Of a stretch of 64,000 bases of DNA, positions 10,167 to 18,321 are shown piece by piece. Positions within the stretch are counted from its first letter, which is position 1, and each line of letters begins with the position of its first letter. Source of the stretch: Veillonella sp. 3891 (GTDB lineage Bacteria; Bacillota; Negativicutes; Veillonellales; Veillonellaceae); the NCBI RefSeq assembly GCF_003992315.1, contig NZ_RQVE01000002.1, positions 62,001 to 126,000 of the forward strand, read 5' to 3'. The translations under genes were made by a program, and so were the position numbers. Below the pieces are notes generated by a model. That model saw only the letters and a list, made by a program, of their open reading frames with translations, was not told the DNA's origin and made no database searches.

Positions 10167-12143
10167 ATGATGAAAGAAGTATCTACTAACACACAACCGA
10201 TCCGCAGACGCTATTCCTTGGCAGCTTCTACTGCTGCCCTATTCGCATCGACTATCCTATTGTTTCCGTGGAGCCAAGCACAGGCAGGTTTACCAAAAGA
10301 CATCGAATTGCATGATGCAACAGGTATCCTATATGATGCCATGGCTGCCAATACTAGCACGAATATTACGGTCGGTCCTAAAGCCACCGTCATGATGGGG
10401 GGCGGCAAGCAAGAAGGGATCTTATCCTTTGGCGAAACTTTCAGTGGCCGAGATATTAAAAATGAAGTAGAAATTTTAAAAAATCTACCAGCCGGTATGG
10501 CTGTGGGCGCTAATACCTACGCTCGCACGGGTTCTATTGAAGTAGGTGACCACACGCTAGAAAAGAATGACATTGCCATTGGCGATAGTTCTGCGAGCAA
10601 GCTTAAACAGTTTGGCGTAGCCTCTACTACAGTAGGCACCAACTCCTATACAGGCGGTGGTTTTGCTACTACCTTGGGCAGCTATAATGTGCAGTCTAGT
10701 CCGTTCAATGCCAATGGATTCTTTGATACCCTGTCGAATGCGACAAAAAATGCCTTTGCCACTGTGGTGGGATCATTGAACTCCAATGAATCTATGTCTA
10801 GTCGTTCTTCTACTTCTGGTGTTGCCAATGTGATCACTGGTACAGCCAACTCTGTGAAAAATAGTAATGGTGCCATCACTATGGGAGCCGGAAACCGCAT
10901 CGAAAATTCCATCGGCGATTTCAGCGCCTCTGCGTATAATACTAAATATGCCTCTGTGAAAGACATGCAAACTGCGCTACAAGAAGGCGTTGCAAAAAGT
11001 GCGGGCGGCGCTACCTTAGCCATCGGTGGCGCTAATACAGCCGATTATACTTCGCACACACAAATTATCGGGGTTGGTAACACCGTAACAGGTACTAAAT
11101 CTGTGCCAAGCAAGTACAACATGGTAAATGGTTACAAAAACACGTTAACCAATGCCAGCCATCTATCTGTGATTGGTGCGGAGAATACAGTCACTGATAC
11201 TACGTCCTCTATCTTGTTTGGGGATCATCGGACCTTAACCGCCGCTAATGAAAGTGTCCTCATCGGTGGCGCTACCAAAGACATGACTACCAATGTGGCA
11301 CGATCGACTGCTATCGGTTTTGACTCGAATGTAACCACTGCAGGTGGTGTTGCCGTCGGTAGTCAATCTGTGAGCAACACAGCTGCAGGTGTAGCAGGCT
11401 ATGACCCAGCTACGAAACTAGCTTCAAAACTGACAGACCACACATGGGTATCTACCTTAGGCGCTGTGTCCGTGGGCGATACAGAGAAACAACTTACTCG
11501 CCAAATTACTGGCGTCGCAGCTGGTACCAACGATACGGATGCCGTCAATGTAGCACAACTAAAAGCGGTAGCGGCAAACAGTCAAGATGGTAACGATACC
11601 TTGGTAACTTCTACCACTGGCTTGCATCTACAAGATAAAACATTGTCTTTGACCGTAACAGATACTGCAGGTCATTCAGTAACTGGCACCGTAGACTTAT
11701 CTTCTATCGCTGCCAATCCTGAGGCGTTCAAGCGAGTGGAGTCTTCTGTGGATCGTCTAGGCGGTCGTGTCGATTCCTTAGGGGCTAGTGCGGCGGCTCT
11801 TGCTGCTTTGCATCCACAAGATTACAACAGCGAAGATAAATGGGATATCGCCGCTGGCTATGGACATTACCAAGGTTCTCATGCCTTGGCACTAGGTGCG
11901 TTTTATCGTCCTAATGAAAAAACTATGGTTTCTTTCAGTACGAACCTAGGTGGTAGCGAGCGTTTATTTAACGCTGGCCTTAGCCTTAAATTCGGTGAAA
12001 GTAACCCCTATGCGACATACAGCAAATCACAGCTAGTTACATTAGTACAGAAACAACAAGAACAAATCGCTCAACAACAAGCCGACATGCAACAAGTACA
12101 AGAACAATTGCATCGCATCATGGAGCGGTTGGAGATTAAATAA
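10167..12143 (+). CDS. YadA-like trimeric autotransporter with post-barrel coiled coil
   Basis: Predicted 658-residue outer-membrane protein. I place the start at the ATG at 10167 (or the adjacent ATG at 10170) because GGGAGAG lies just upstream; a frame opening at 10041 has no such site. A basic N-terminus and hydrophobic segment end at SQAQA, a signal peptidase site. The middle is a degenerate YadA beta-roll head (ATLAIGGANTADYTSH, STAIGFDSNVTTAGGVAVGS), then a neck (RQITGVAAGTNDTDAVNVAQ) and a short stalk. Residues about 565-612 match the four-strand YadA anchor (WDIAAGYGHYQGSHALALGA ... LFNAGLSLKFGE). Unlike classical family members, about 46 residues follow the barrel and form a Gln-rich heptad helix (VQKQQEQIAQQQADMQQVQE). 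It lacks the extended signal-peptide region of its divergent neighbour. Confidence 0.9.
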   Translation: MMKEVSTNTQPIRRRYSLAASTAALFASTILLFPWSQAQAGLPKDIELHDATGILYDAMAANTSTNITVGPKATVMMGGGKQEGILSFGETFSGRDIKNEVEILKNLPAGMAVGANTYARTGSIEVGDHTLEKNDIAIGDSSASKLKQFGVASTTVGTNSYTGGGFATTLGSYNVQSSPFNANGFFDTLSNATKNAFATVVGSLNSNESMSSRSSTSGVANVITGTANSVKNSNGAITMGAGNRIENSIGDFSASAYNTKYASVKDMQTALQEGVAKSAGGATLAIGGANTADYTSHTQIIGVGNTVTGTKSVPSKYNMVNGYKNTLTNASHLSVIGAENTVTDTTSSILFGDHRTLTAANESVLIGGATKDMTTNVARSTAIGFDSNVTTAGGVAVGSQSVSNTAAGVAGYDPATKLASKLTDHTWVSTLGAVSVGDTEKQLTRQITGVAAGTNDTDAVNVAQLKAVAANSQDGNDTLVTSTTGLHLQDKTLSLTVTDTAGHSVTGTVDLSSIAANPEAFKRVESSVDRLGGRVDSLGASAAALAALHPQDYNSEDKWDIAAGYGHYQGSHALALGAFYRPNEKTMVSFSTNLGGSERLFNAGLSLKFGESNPYATYSKSQLVTLVQKQQEQIAQQQADMQQVQEQLHRIMERLEIK

Positions 12144-12165
12144 GCTATATAGTGACTATAACAAA

Positions 12166-12204
12166 AGAGGAACATCGGTATTACTACCGATGTTCCTCTG
12201 TTTT
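12166..12204. terminator. bidirectional intrinsic terminator
   Basis: A perfect 15-bp inverted repeat (AGAGGAACATCGGTA, loop TTAC, and its complement) is flanked by AAAA on the left and GTTTT on the right. It sits between the convergent adhesin and metE genes and could serve both. Confidence 0.85.
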
Positions 12205-12346
12205 AGGTTAAAATGGGTTTTCAGTCTCCATTATGACCGCTTGCTATAGGTTTACTGTCTCTATACCGACTATTATGTATCTTTATGTTAATCTTCATTG
12301 TGCAAATTGTCAATATCTTTAATAAGCTAGACGAATTATAGTCTTA

Positions 12347-14623
12347 CTATTTACCCAACTCTGCTCGAATCTCTTTTGTTGCTTGTACCATGTGTTGTAA
12401 ACTAGCTACGGTTTCTCTTTCGCCACGAGTTTTCAATCCGCAGTCTGGGTTTATCCATACATGTTCTACTGGGATTTTTGAAACGATCAAACGTATGACT
12501 TCTTTGATTTCTTCTACACTTGGTACTCGTGGAGAGTGGATATCGTATACGCCAGGGCCTACTTCTGTTTGGAAGTTATTTTCCAATAAGGCATCTAGCA
12601 ATGTCAACTTGGATCGTGACGCTTCGAAGGTAATCACGTCTGCATCCATGGCATCGATTTCAGAAATAATATCTTCAAACTCGCTATAGCACATATGCGT
12701 ATGAATTTGCGTTTCCACTTTCACTTTCGCATGACATAGACGGAATGCTTTGATAGCAAAGTCTAGGTAGTCACTATACCAGTCCGCACGCCGCAACGGC
12801 AATTTTTCACGAAGGGCTGCCTCATCAATTTGGATAATGCGAATACCTGCCGCTTCTAGGTCAAGTACTTCTTCACGGATAGCCAATCCGATTTGATACA
12901 TCATTTCTTTCGTGGAAATGTCTTCACGAGGGAAGGACCAATTCAAGATAGTCACAGGACCTGTCAACATGCCTTTTACTTCTTTATCTGTCAAGCTGGT
13001 AGCATAGGCATTATAATCCGTGGTGATTGCTTGTTTTCGTTTGATGTCACCGAACACGATTGGCGGTTTTACGCCACGTGTGCCGTAGGACTGTACCCAC
13101 GCATTGGATGTAAACACATAGCCTTCCAAGTTTTCTCCGAAAAATTCCACCATGTCATTGCGCTCGAACTCGCCATGCACTAGCACATCTAAACCAATGT
13201 CTTCTTGTAACTTGATGCAGTCTTTGATGAACTCTTTCGCTTTCGCACGGTATTCCGTTTCAGAAATCTCACCTTGACGATACAATTTGCGATTTTCTTT
13301 TACGGCCTTTGTTTGTGGGAAGGACCCAATCGTTGTGGTCGGCAACAACGGCAATTTGAAAATAGCTTTTTGCGCCACTTGACGCTCTTTGATATTTTGT
13401 GGACGGTTAAAATCTTCTTCTACCAAGGCTGCTACCGCTTGTTGCACGCTTTCATCCGTACGAAGTTCGGACTTTGCAAACAATGCTTGATTCGCTTGGA
13501 ATGCTTCTTCAGATGTGCAATCTGAAAGCTCTGCTAGATCGGTGATTTCTTTCAATTCCCCTAGTTTTTCATAGGCGAATGAAAAATGTTGTAACACCTC
13601 TTGTGAAAGTTTCGGCTCGTTCGCCACCGTATACGGCACATGCAGTAAGGAGCAAGATGTACTAAGCACCACATCGATGCCAGCTACTTTTAATTCATCT
13701 ACCTTTGCTAACACTTTTTTATAGTCCGTACGCCAAATATTTTTACCATTTACTAAGCCTGCAAAGAGCAGTTTACCTTGCGGGAATCCATAAGATTTCA
13801 CTAAGGAGTCTGTTTGCTTTCCTTCAATGAAGTCCAAGCCAATGCCGTCAAAGTCAAGCCCTGTCACTACTTCATAAGCATCGCGGATATCTCCGAAGTA
13901 AGTTTGCAGTAATACGTGTAACCCTCGTTTTTGTGGGAGCAAGCTTTCATAAATACGACCAAACAATGCTACGTCTGCTTCGCTAAGATCATACACCAAG
14001 TACGGCTCGTCTAGCTGAATCCAAGACACGCCTTCCTCTTTGGCTGCCTTGAATATGTCCGCATAGGCTGCGATGACATCATCCACTACATCGTCGATAC
14101 CCTTGCTACCTCTAAAATCTGCTAATTGTAAGAATGTGAAAGGACCCACCAAGACAGGTTTGGTTTCGATACCTAATGACTTCGCTTGACGATAACCATC
14201 TAGGAACGCTGTGGAACGCAATTGCAACTTCACGTCATCATCGATTTCTGGCACCAAATAGTGATAGTTTGTATTGAACCATTTCTTCATAGAGAAGGCT
14301 TTCACATCGCCTGCCTCACCTTGGTAACCACGAGCTGCTGCAAAGTACGTATCTACCTCACCTAACCCTAGATCATGATAACGTTTTGGAATTGCATTCA
14401 ACGTGAATGCTGTGTCCAACACACCATCGTATAATGAATAATCATTGGATGGAATGAAATCCGCCCCAGCTGCCTGTTGCACTTTCCATTGCACCTCGCG
14501 TTGCTCTTTCACAACCTTCGTCAAATCCTCTAGACTCACATCGCCACGGAAATAAGACTCAGTAATAAATTTTAACTCTCGTTTCGCCCCAATACGTGGG
14601 AATCCAGTTACAGAATATTTCAT
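12347..14623 (-). CDS. metE: cobalamin-independent methionine synthase MetE
   Basis: Predicted 758-residue 5-methyltetrahydropteroyltriglutamate-homocysteine methyltransferase, which makes methionine without B12 in the cytosol. The length matches the family (about 750-765). The N-terminal half opens with YSVTGFPRIGAKRELKF; the catalytic C-terminal half starts near PTTTIGSFPQT. The zinc-site residues are visible: His and Cys in THMCYSEF and the last Cys in INPDCGLKTRGE. I choose the ATG at 14623 because GGAGGT lies about 10 nt upstream and the conserved N-terminus starts there, although the frame runs to 14662. I saw no S-box or cobalamin riboswitch in the upstream region. It stands alone, with a terminator on one side and the repeat cluster on the other. 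Confidence 0.97.
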   Translation of the reverse strand: MKYSVTGFPRIGAKRELKFITESYFRGDVSLEDLTKVVKEQREVQWKVQQAAGADFIPSNDYSLYDGVLDTAFTLNAIPKRYHDLGLGEVDTYFAAARGYQGEAGDVKAFSMKKWFNTNYHYLVPEIDDDVKLQLRSTAFLDGYRQAKSLGIETKPVLVGPFTFLQLADFRGSKGIDDVVDDVIAAYADIFKAAKEEGVSWIQLDEPYLVYDLSEADVALFGRIYESLLPQKRGLHVLLQTYFGDIRDAYEVVTGLDFDGIGLDFIEGKQTDSLVKSYGFPQGKLLFAGLVNGKNIWRTDYKKVLAKVDELKVAGIDVVLSTSCSLLHVPYTVANEPKLSQEVLQHFSFAYEKLGELKEITDLAELSDCTSEEAFQANQALFAKSELRTDESVQQAVAALVEEDFNRPQNIKERQVAQKAIFKLPLLPTTTIGSFPQTKAVKENRKLYRQGEISETEYRAKAKEFIKDCIKLQEDIGLDVLVHGEFERNDMVEFFGENLEGYVFTSNAWVQSYGTRGVKPPIVFGDIKRKQAITTDYNAYATSLTDKEVKGMLTGPVTILNWSFPREDISTKEMMYQIGLAIREEVLDLEAAGIRIIQIDEAALREKLPLRRADWYSDYLDFAIKAFRLCHAKVKVETQIHTHMCYSEFEDIISEIDAMDADVITFEASRSKLTLLDALLENNFQTEVGPGVYDIHSPRVPSVEEIKEVIRLIVSKIPVEHVWINPDCGLKTRGERETVASLQHMVQATKEIRAELGK

Positions 14624-14942
14624 ATATACAACACCTCCATAGTGTACATCGATAAGTATCAATCTGATGTCTATACTATACTCCTTAGGTAGGTATTTGT
14701 ATAATATGTATAAAAGATAGTGAGTTATACATAAAAGCTATAACGCAGGGATTCCATACGTACCGCAGTAATAAGAGAACTGCCCCCATTCCCAAGGAAC
14801 GCAGTTAGGCGTAGTAGCCTTTGTGGCAAGTCTTACTGAGTAAATCAAACAAATAAAAAAGAGCTCAACCCTTCCCTAAGAAATGCAGTTAGGCGTAGCA
14901 GCCATAGTGGCGCGTATTACTGACTAAATCAAACAAAACCAA

Positions 14943-15012
14943 GATGACCGCAATATACCTCCGAAGAAACATTATGAAATACCGTTTCTGAGGGGGTGTA
15001 TTGCGGTCATCC
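14943..15012. repeat. palindromic element core, copy 1
   Basis: The stem GATGACCGCAATATACCTCC pairs with its near complement across a conserved centre containing AAACATTATGAAATACCG. It is flanked by a left arm (14873-14935) and a right arm (15017-15061). Confidence 0.85.
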
Positions 15013-15218
15013 TTTTATCTAATCAGAAATGCCACAAGGCTACATAGCGTAACAAGTGACGATACATTATGAAATACTGTTTGTGAGGGGTATGCCGTGC
15101 TCTTCTCTTTGCCTAAATCAAGACAATATAATTGATACATATCCCTTCTCCCTAAGGAACGCAGTTAAGCGTAACAGCCTTTGAGACAGGTCTTACTGAG
15201 TAAATCAAACAAACGCAA

Positions 15219-15288
15219 GATGACCGCAATATACCTCCGAAGAAACATTATGAAATACCGTTTCTGAGGAGGTGTATTGCGGTCATCC
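15219..15288. repeat. palindromic element core, copy 2
   Basis: Almost identical to the core at 14943-15012, with one side of the stem closer to perfect (GAGGAGGTGTATTGCGGTCA). With the arms at 15150-15212 and 15292-15337 it is the most complete unit in the window. Confidence 0.85.
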
Positions 15289-15439
15289 TTTTATCTAATC
15301 AGAAATGCCACAAGGCTACATAGCGTAACAAGTGACGATACATTATGAAATACCGTTTGAGAAGGAGTATACCATGGGCTTCCCTTTATCATATTCAGTT
15401 AAGGCCGCCTCAAGGCTGCATAGCGTAACAAGTGACGTT

Positions 15440-16243
15440 TTATAAGAGCGCATGCTCTTTTCCAATTTGAATCACTTGGTCTACAGGCATATTGGTAATG
15501 CGGGCAATCATCTCTACTGATAATTTTTCACGTAACATACCAACAATTGCTTCTAGTCTCCCCTCTACTTTGCCTGCTTCTTTGCCCTCACGCCAATATT
15601 TCTTCCGATCCATTTCTAATTTCATATATTCACCCCTCCATTCCTTACTTTGCTTCACTACGTGCACAACCTCATCCATCTGTTGTAACAAACCATCTAC
15701 AGGAGGTCTACCATCTACATAATCCAAGAAGTTCTGTAATAATTCTGAAACATCATTCATTTGAGCCTTGGTACTTAAAAATATAGTGGTTAAACCATCT
15801 CCCAACTCTCTGCCCAGCTCTTCTGTACACTTTTTTGTATACGTGTACTTATGGCGCTTTCCTGAAAATATAGGGAACGTACAGATAAAGATAACAAAAC
15901 AATCATTCAATGTCATATAGTCAGCGCCCTTTTCCATAGAATAGTGATCAATGGCACTATGATAAAATCGTGAACGTTTTATTAACTCAGGCATATTCTT
16001 GTACGTTTGCATTTCAATATTGTAGACAGTTCCTTTGTCATCATTCACATACACGTCCAAGCGCACACCTTTATCATCAAGACCAGACTCCATTGTCTTT
16101 TCCGTTTCAATGTACGCAATATCCAGAATTGAAATCTCCAATACCCGTTCTAACAATTCCTTACAAATCGATTTCTCACGCATCACCTTTTCAAAGATAA
16201 AATTATCTTGAATACTCAACTCATCAAAAGACTTGAATTGCAT
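15440..16243 (-). CDS. Rpn-family recombination-promoting nuclease / PD-(D/E)XK putative transposase
   Basis: Predicted 267-residue cytosolic protein of the Rpn/YhgA-like PD-(D/E)XK family, DNA endonucleases linked to RecA-independent recombination. The catalytic region shows as VRLDVYVNDDKG followed by VYNIEMQ at about residues 80-100, matching the family pattern D...(E)xQ. The N-terminal signature SFDELSIQDNFIFEKVM and a C-terminal tail rich in Glu, Gly and Lys (REGKEAGKVEGRLEAIVGML) are typical. The ATG at 16243 has GAGG 8 nt upstream. The stop codon TAA is the first triplet of TAAAACGTC, the edge of a palindromic repeat; similar repeats lie on the other side at 16383-16651. A paralogue lies at 56377-57216. 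Its substrate is not known from sequence. Confidence 0.88.
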   Translation of the reverse strand: MQFKSFDELSIQDNFIFEKVMREKSICKELLERVLEISILDIAYIETEKTMESGLDDKGVRLDVYVNDDKGTVYNIEMQTYKNMPELIKRSRFYHSAIDHYSMEKGADYMTLNDCFVIFICTFPIFSGKRHKYTYTKKCTEELGRELGDGLTTIFLSTKAQMNDVSELLQNFLDYVDGRPPVDGLLQQMDEVVHVVKQSKEWRGEYMKLEMDRKKYWREGKEAGKVEGRLEAIVGMLREKLSVEMIARITNMPVDQVIQIGKEHALL

Positions 16244-16272
16244 AGATGTACCTCGCTCCTTGAGTTAACTAA

Positions 16273-16278
16273 ATTATA
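16273..16278 (-). promoter_or_regulatory. extended -10 element of the Rpn gene
   Basis: On the minus strand TGTGGTATAATTT precedes the Rpn gene: a TATAAT with the TGn extension. No good -35 hexamer is visible. The same 13 bases occur upstream of the paralogue (57245-57250). Confidence 0.45.
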
Positions 16279-16382
16279 CCACATCCATAATGCAGTACGG
16301 TAGCGCGCCATGCACCACCTATCCATACAATTCGCAAACTATCGTTTATCCTCCTTTAAAATTTCCTATCAGTATATATTCT

Positions 16383-16651
16383 CCCCAAGGAACGTAGTTA
16401 CATGTATAAAACTTGTGCTTCCCTTACTAACTAAATAACACAAACAAAAAAGAGCACTCCACTTCCCTGAGGAACGCAGTTATGCGTAGAAAACTTGTGA
16501 CGAGTTTTACTATCCAAATAATACAAATACAAAAAGAGCACGGTGTGCCCCCGAACAAACATTATGAAATACCGTTTGAGAGGGGGTATGCCGTGCTCTT
16601 TCCTTTATTTAGTTAAGCCGCCACAAGTTTTCATAGCAGAGCCAGAGACGT
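16383..16651. repeat. palindromic repeat group next to the DUF4198 gene
   Basis: Two left arms (about 16383-16445 and 16464-16530), a core (16536-16598) and a right arm (16603-16651). The core stem is GAGCACGGTGTGCCCCC paired with GGGGGTATGCCGTGCTC, unlike the stem at 14.9-15.3 kb, while the centre AAACATTATGAAATACCG is unchanged. Read on the minus strand the core ends in CTCTTTTTG, so it could terminate the DUF4198 transcript. The right arm ends at the DUF4198 stop codon (TAAAACGTC). Confidence 0.85.
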
Positions 16652-16652
16652 T

Positions 16653-17369
16653 TTACTCCGGTTGAATCGTGAATGACAAGCTAGAGAAGTATTTTGTTTG
16701 TTCCCCTTTTGTTTCAGTTGGGAATGCTACTTCTACGCCCACAACGTTCAAGCCATTAGCACTTACTGTTACCATTGCTTTACCTTGTGCATCAGCTTGA
16801 CTTTCATTAGTCAAATCATTGATAACGTCTTTGATCAATGGAGCGTTAGCATAAGGCATACCATCTTTGAATACTTGGATTTCGTAAGTATCACCTTTGC
16901 GCAATGTCAATGGATTAACGCTAGGAACAATCTCAATTGGCATATTCAAACGTTCAGGTTTTACTGCTGCATTCCAATAGTTTACATTATATTTCACAGC
17001 ATGCGTAGATTTCACCGCATTTGGTACATCTTTCATCATAGCTTTATGCATTTTGCCATCTTTATCTTTTGTAAAATAGCCGTAGTCAAATGTAGTTGCT
17101 GTAGTACCTAACATTTCATTTTTCTCAATAGTTACATTGTGTTCGTGAGGCATTACTTTCATGTCCAATGGATTATATGCCACATCATATGCTTCAAAAC
17201 TTTTTACCATAGATGGTTCGTATGCGTTATCTACAGGATCTTCGCCTAATACCAATGTTGGTTGATCAATGCGTTCTGCAAACCACACGCCATGTGCTGA
17301 TGCATTGGATCCTACAGATACAGCCCCTACTAATGCTAATGCAAGAATTGCTAACTTACTTTTTTTCAT
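16653..17369 (-). CDS. periplasmic DUF4198 domain protein
   Basis: Predicted 238-residue exported protein. Residues 1-26 are a clear signal peptide (KKSKLAILALALVGAVSVGS, cleavage after ASA), and the mature protein begins HGVWFAER, the His-Gly-x-Trp start seen in DUF4198 proteins. The C-terminal half reads as a beta-sandwich (LRKGDTYEIQVFKDGMPYAN ... GLNVVGVEVAFPTETKG). DUF4198 proteins are periplasmic and are often found with nickel or cobalt uptake genes, but no transporter is adjacent here, so the ligand is open. It has its own promoter, and a palindromic element at its 3' end may act as terminator. Confidence 0.8.
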   Translation of the reverse strand: MKKSKLAILALALVGAVSVGSNASAHGVWFAERIDQPTLVLGEDPVDNAYEPSMVKSFEAYDVAYNPLDMKVMPHEHNVTIEKNEMLGTTATTFDYGYFTKDKDGKMHKAMMKDVPNAVKSTHAVKYNVNYWNAAVKPERLNMPIEIVPSVNPLTLRKGDTYEIQVFKDGMPYANAPLIKDVINDLTNESQADAQGKAMVTVSANGLNVVGVEVAFPTETKGEQTKYFSSLSFTIQPE

Positions 17370-17410
17370 GATGGATACCCTCCTATGAAATATAAAATTA
17401 CAATACTTAC

Positions 17411-17439
17411 ATTGTACATCTTTTGAGAATCACTAGCAA
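17411..17439 (-). promoter_or_regulatory. promoter of the DUF4198 gene
   Basis: Minus strand: -35 TTGCTA (17439-17434), 17-nt spacer, -10 TACAAT (17416-17411), about 40 nt before the ATG at 17369. The spacer contains GTGATTCTCA, only loosely like half a Fur box; I do not call an operator. Confidence 0.5.
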
Positions 17440-17518
17440 TATTTATTTTTAATTATGAATTATTTCTATAATTGACTATTGTTTTTATCTATGTATTAAC
17501 AAGACGCATATCCATTAA

Positions 17519-18136
17519 TTATAGGATTAGATGAACAATACTTTCAAAAATACCCAAAATCACTGCAAATACTGGACGAATCACAGCACCTAAAAATCCA
17601 AATTGTCCCAATACCAGAATGCCGATAAAGAACCACAACTGAGCGCCTAATAATTTTTCTTGCCACTCATAGGGCAAATATTGTAGTAGTACATAAAATC
17701 CAATAAAGCCTGGCACTGGTAGCATATTAAAAACGCCAAAGCCGATGCACAAGGTCACGATATAGGACATGACCATTTGTAAGCCAGTGCTTACTGTGCT
17801 GACTTGCATGGCAATGGACATACCTACATAGGCTAGAAACGCCACTAAAATATTAGCACCTAATCCAGCTAAAGCAATTTGTATCATCGCAGTGCGTGGG
17901 TTTTTAAAATGATAGGGTGAAAAGGGAATCGGCTTACTCCAACCTACACTAGCAATGAGCATCACCAATATACCGAGTAAGTCAATATGAGCGAAAGGAT
18001 TAATCGTATCTCTTCCCCATTGTCTCGGTGTAGTATCACCTAAGCGAATAGCCATCTTCGCCTGTGCGTAGTTAAATATAGAAATTGCGATGGCAATAGC
18101 CGGTAGCATCGCAATATAATGAATCATATCTTTCAT
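17519..18136 (-). CDS. site-2-protease-like membrane protein lacking the metal-binding motifs
   Basis: Predicted 205-residue multi-pass membrane protein of the small M50/site-2 protease group. The fold signature is clear: IRLGDTTPRQWGRDTINPFA then HIDLLG, the usual GDxTA...GRxTLNPxxHIDxxG stretch. But the zinc motif HExxH, expected just before it, reads FNYAQ (residues 21-25), and the second motif N-xx-P-x4-D-G reads NMLPVPGFIG with Ile145 in place of Asp. His50 is kept. The protein is therefore probably not a metalloprotease; it could act as a membrane scaffold or binding protein. I start it at 18136 because AGGAG lies 8 nt upstream; the frame upstream to 18274 lacks a ribosome site. It is divergent from the helix-turn-helix gene. 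Confidence 0.8.
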   Translation of the reverse strand: MKDMIHYIAMLPAIAIAISIFNYAQAKMAIRLGDTTPRQWGRDTINPFAHIDLLGILVMLIASVGWSKPIPFSPYHFKNPRTAMIQIALAGLGANILVAFLAYVGMSIAMQVSTVSTGLQMVMSYIVTLCIGFGVFNMLPVPGFIGFYVLLQYLPYEWQEKLLGAQLWFFIGILVLGQFGFLGAVIRPVFAVILGIFESIVHLIL

Positions 18137-18248
18137 ACTATCTCCTTTTAACATCAAAACTGTCCCTTTTATTATACACGATGGTCCCCCTCTTCCTCCA
18201 TAGATAGCCAAAAATTTCCTGCCAGTCATGCACACTCCTACCAGTGAG

Positions 18249-18277
18249 TGGACAATGTGCACTATTCTGTGCATACT
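18249..18277 (+). promoter_or_regulatory. possible promoter of the tandem helix-turn-helix gene
   Basis: TGGACA (18249-18254), 17-nt spacer, CATACT (18272-18277), about 45 nt before the start at 18322. Both hexamers have one or two mismatches. Confidence 0.35.
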
Positions 18278-18321
18278 GAAAGTAATCTATCTTTCATAGA
18301 AAACATAGGAGGAGACCTATT

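Larger units (their letters stand above)
14791..15437. repeat. cluster of complete and partial palindromic elements
   Basis: Left arms (CAAGGAACGCAGTTAGGCGT-like, then CTTACTGAGTAAATCAAAC) occur at about 14791-14851, 14873-14935 and 15150-15212. Right arms (AATCAGAAATGCCACAAGGC, then TAGCGTAACAAGTGACG) occur at about 15017-15061, 15292-15337 and 15386-15437. Left and right arms are imperfect reverse complements, so a full unit folds as a long hairpin of about 190 nt. Extra central fragments at about 15060-15107 and 15338-15377 lack their left arms, so the cluster looks like overlapping, truncated insertions. Confidence 0.8.
14624..15439. other. gene-free region holding a mosaic of palindromic repeats
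   Basis: About 816 bp. The first 110 bp are the metE upstream region; I see no convincing promoter pair there. From 14791 onward the sequence is built almost wholly from arms and centres of one palindromic repeat family, listed separately. No coding sequence is credible in it. Confidence 0.75.
16244..16652. other. gene-free region: Rpn leader plus a second palindromic repeat group
   Basis: About 410 bp. The part near 16244-16382 is the Rpn gene's upstream region, with an extended -10 and a block shared with the second Rpn gene. The rest, 16383-16651, is palindromic repeat. Confidence 0.75.

Noticed and set aside
9974-10192. A 72-codon minus-strand gene in the adhesin intergenic region
   Set aside because: It overlaps the start of the plus-strand adhesin, has no ribosome site and no recognisable motif.
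14624-14790. S-box or cobalamin riboswitch before metE
   Set aside because: No SAM-riboswitch kink-turn motif or B12-box could be found in the leader; only short AT-rich sequence.
14791-16651. CRISPR array
   Set aside because: The repeats are long palindromes with irregular spacing and no uniform spacers, and no cas gene is nearby.
17434-17460. Fur box before the DUF4198 gene
   Set aside because: Only a partial match (GTGATTCTCA); no symmetric partner, so not called.
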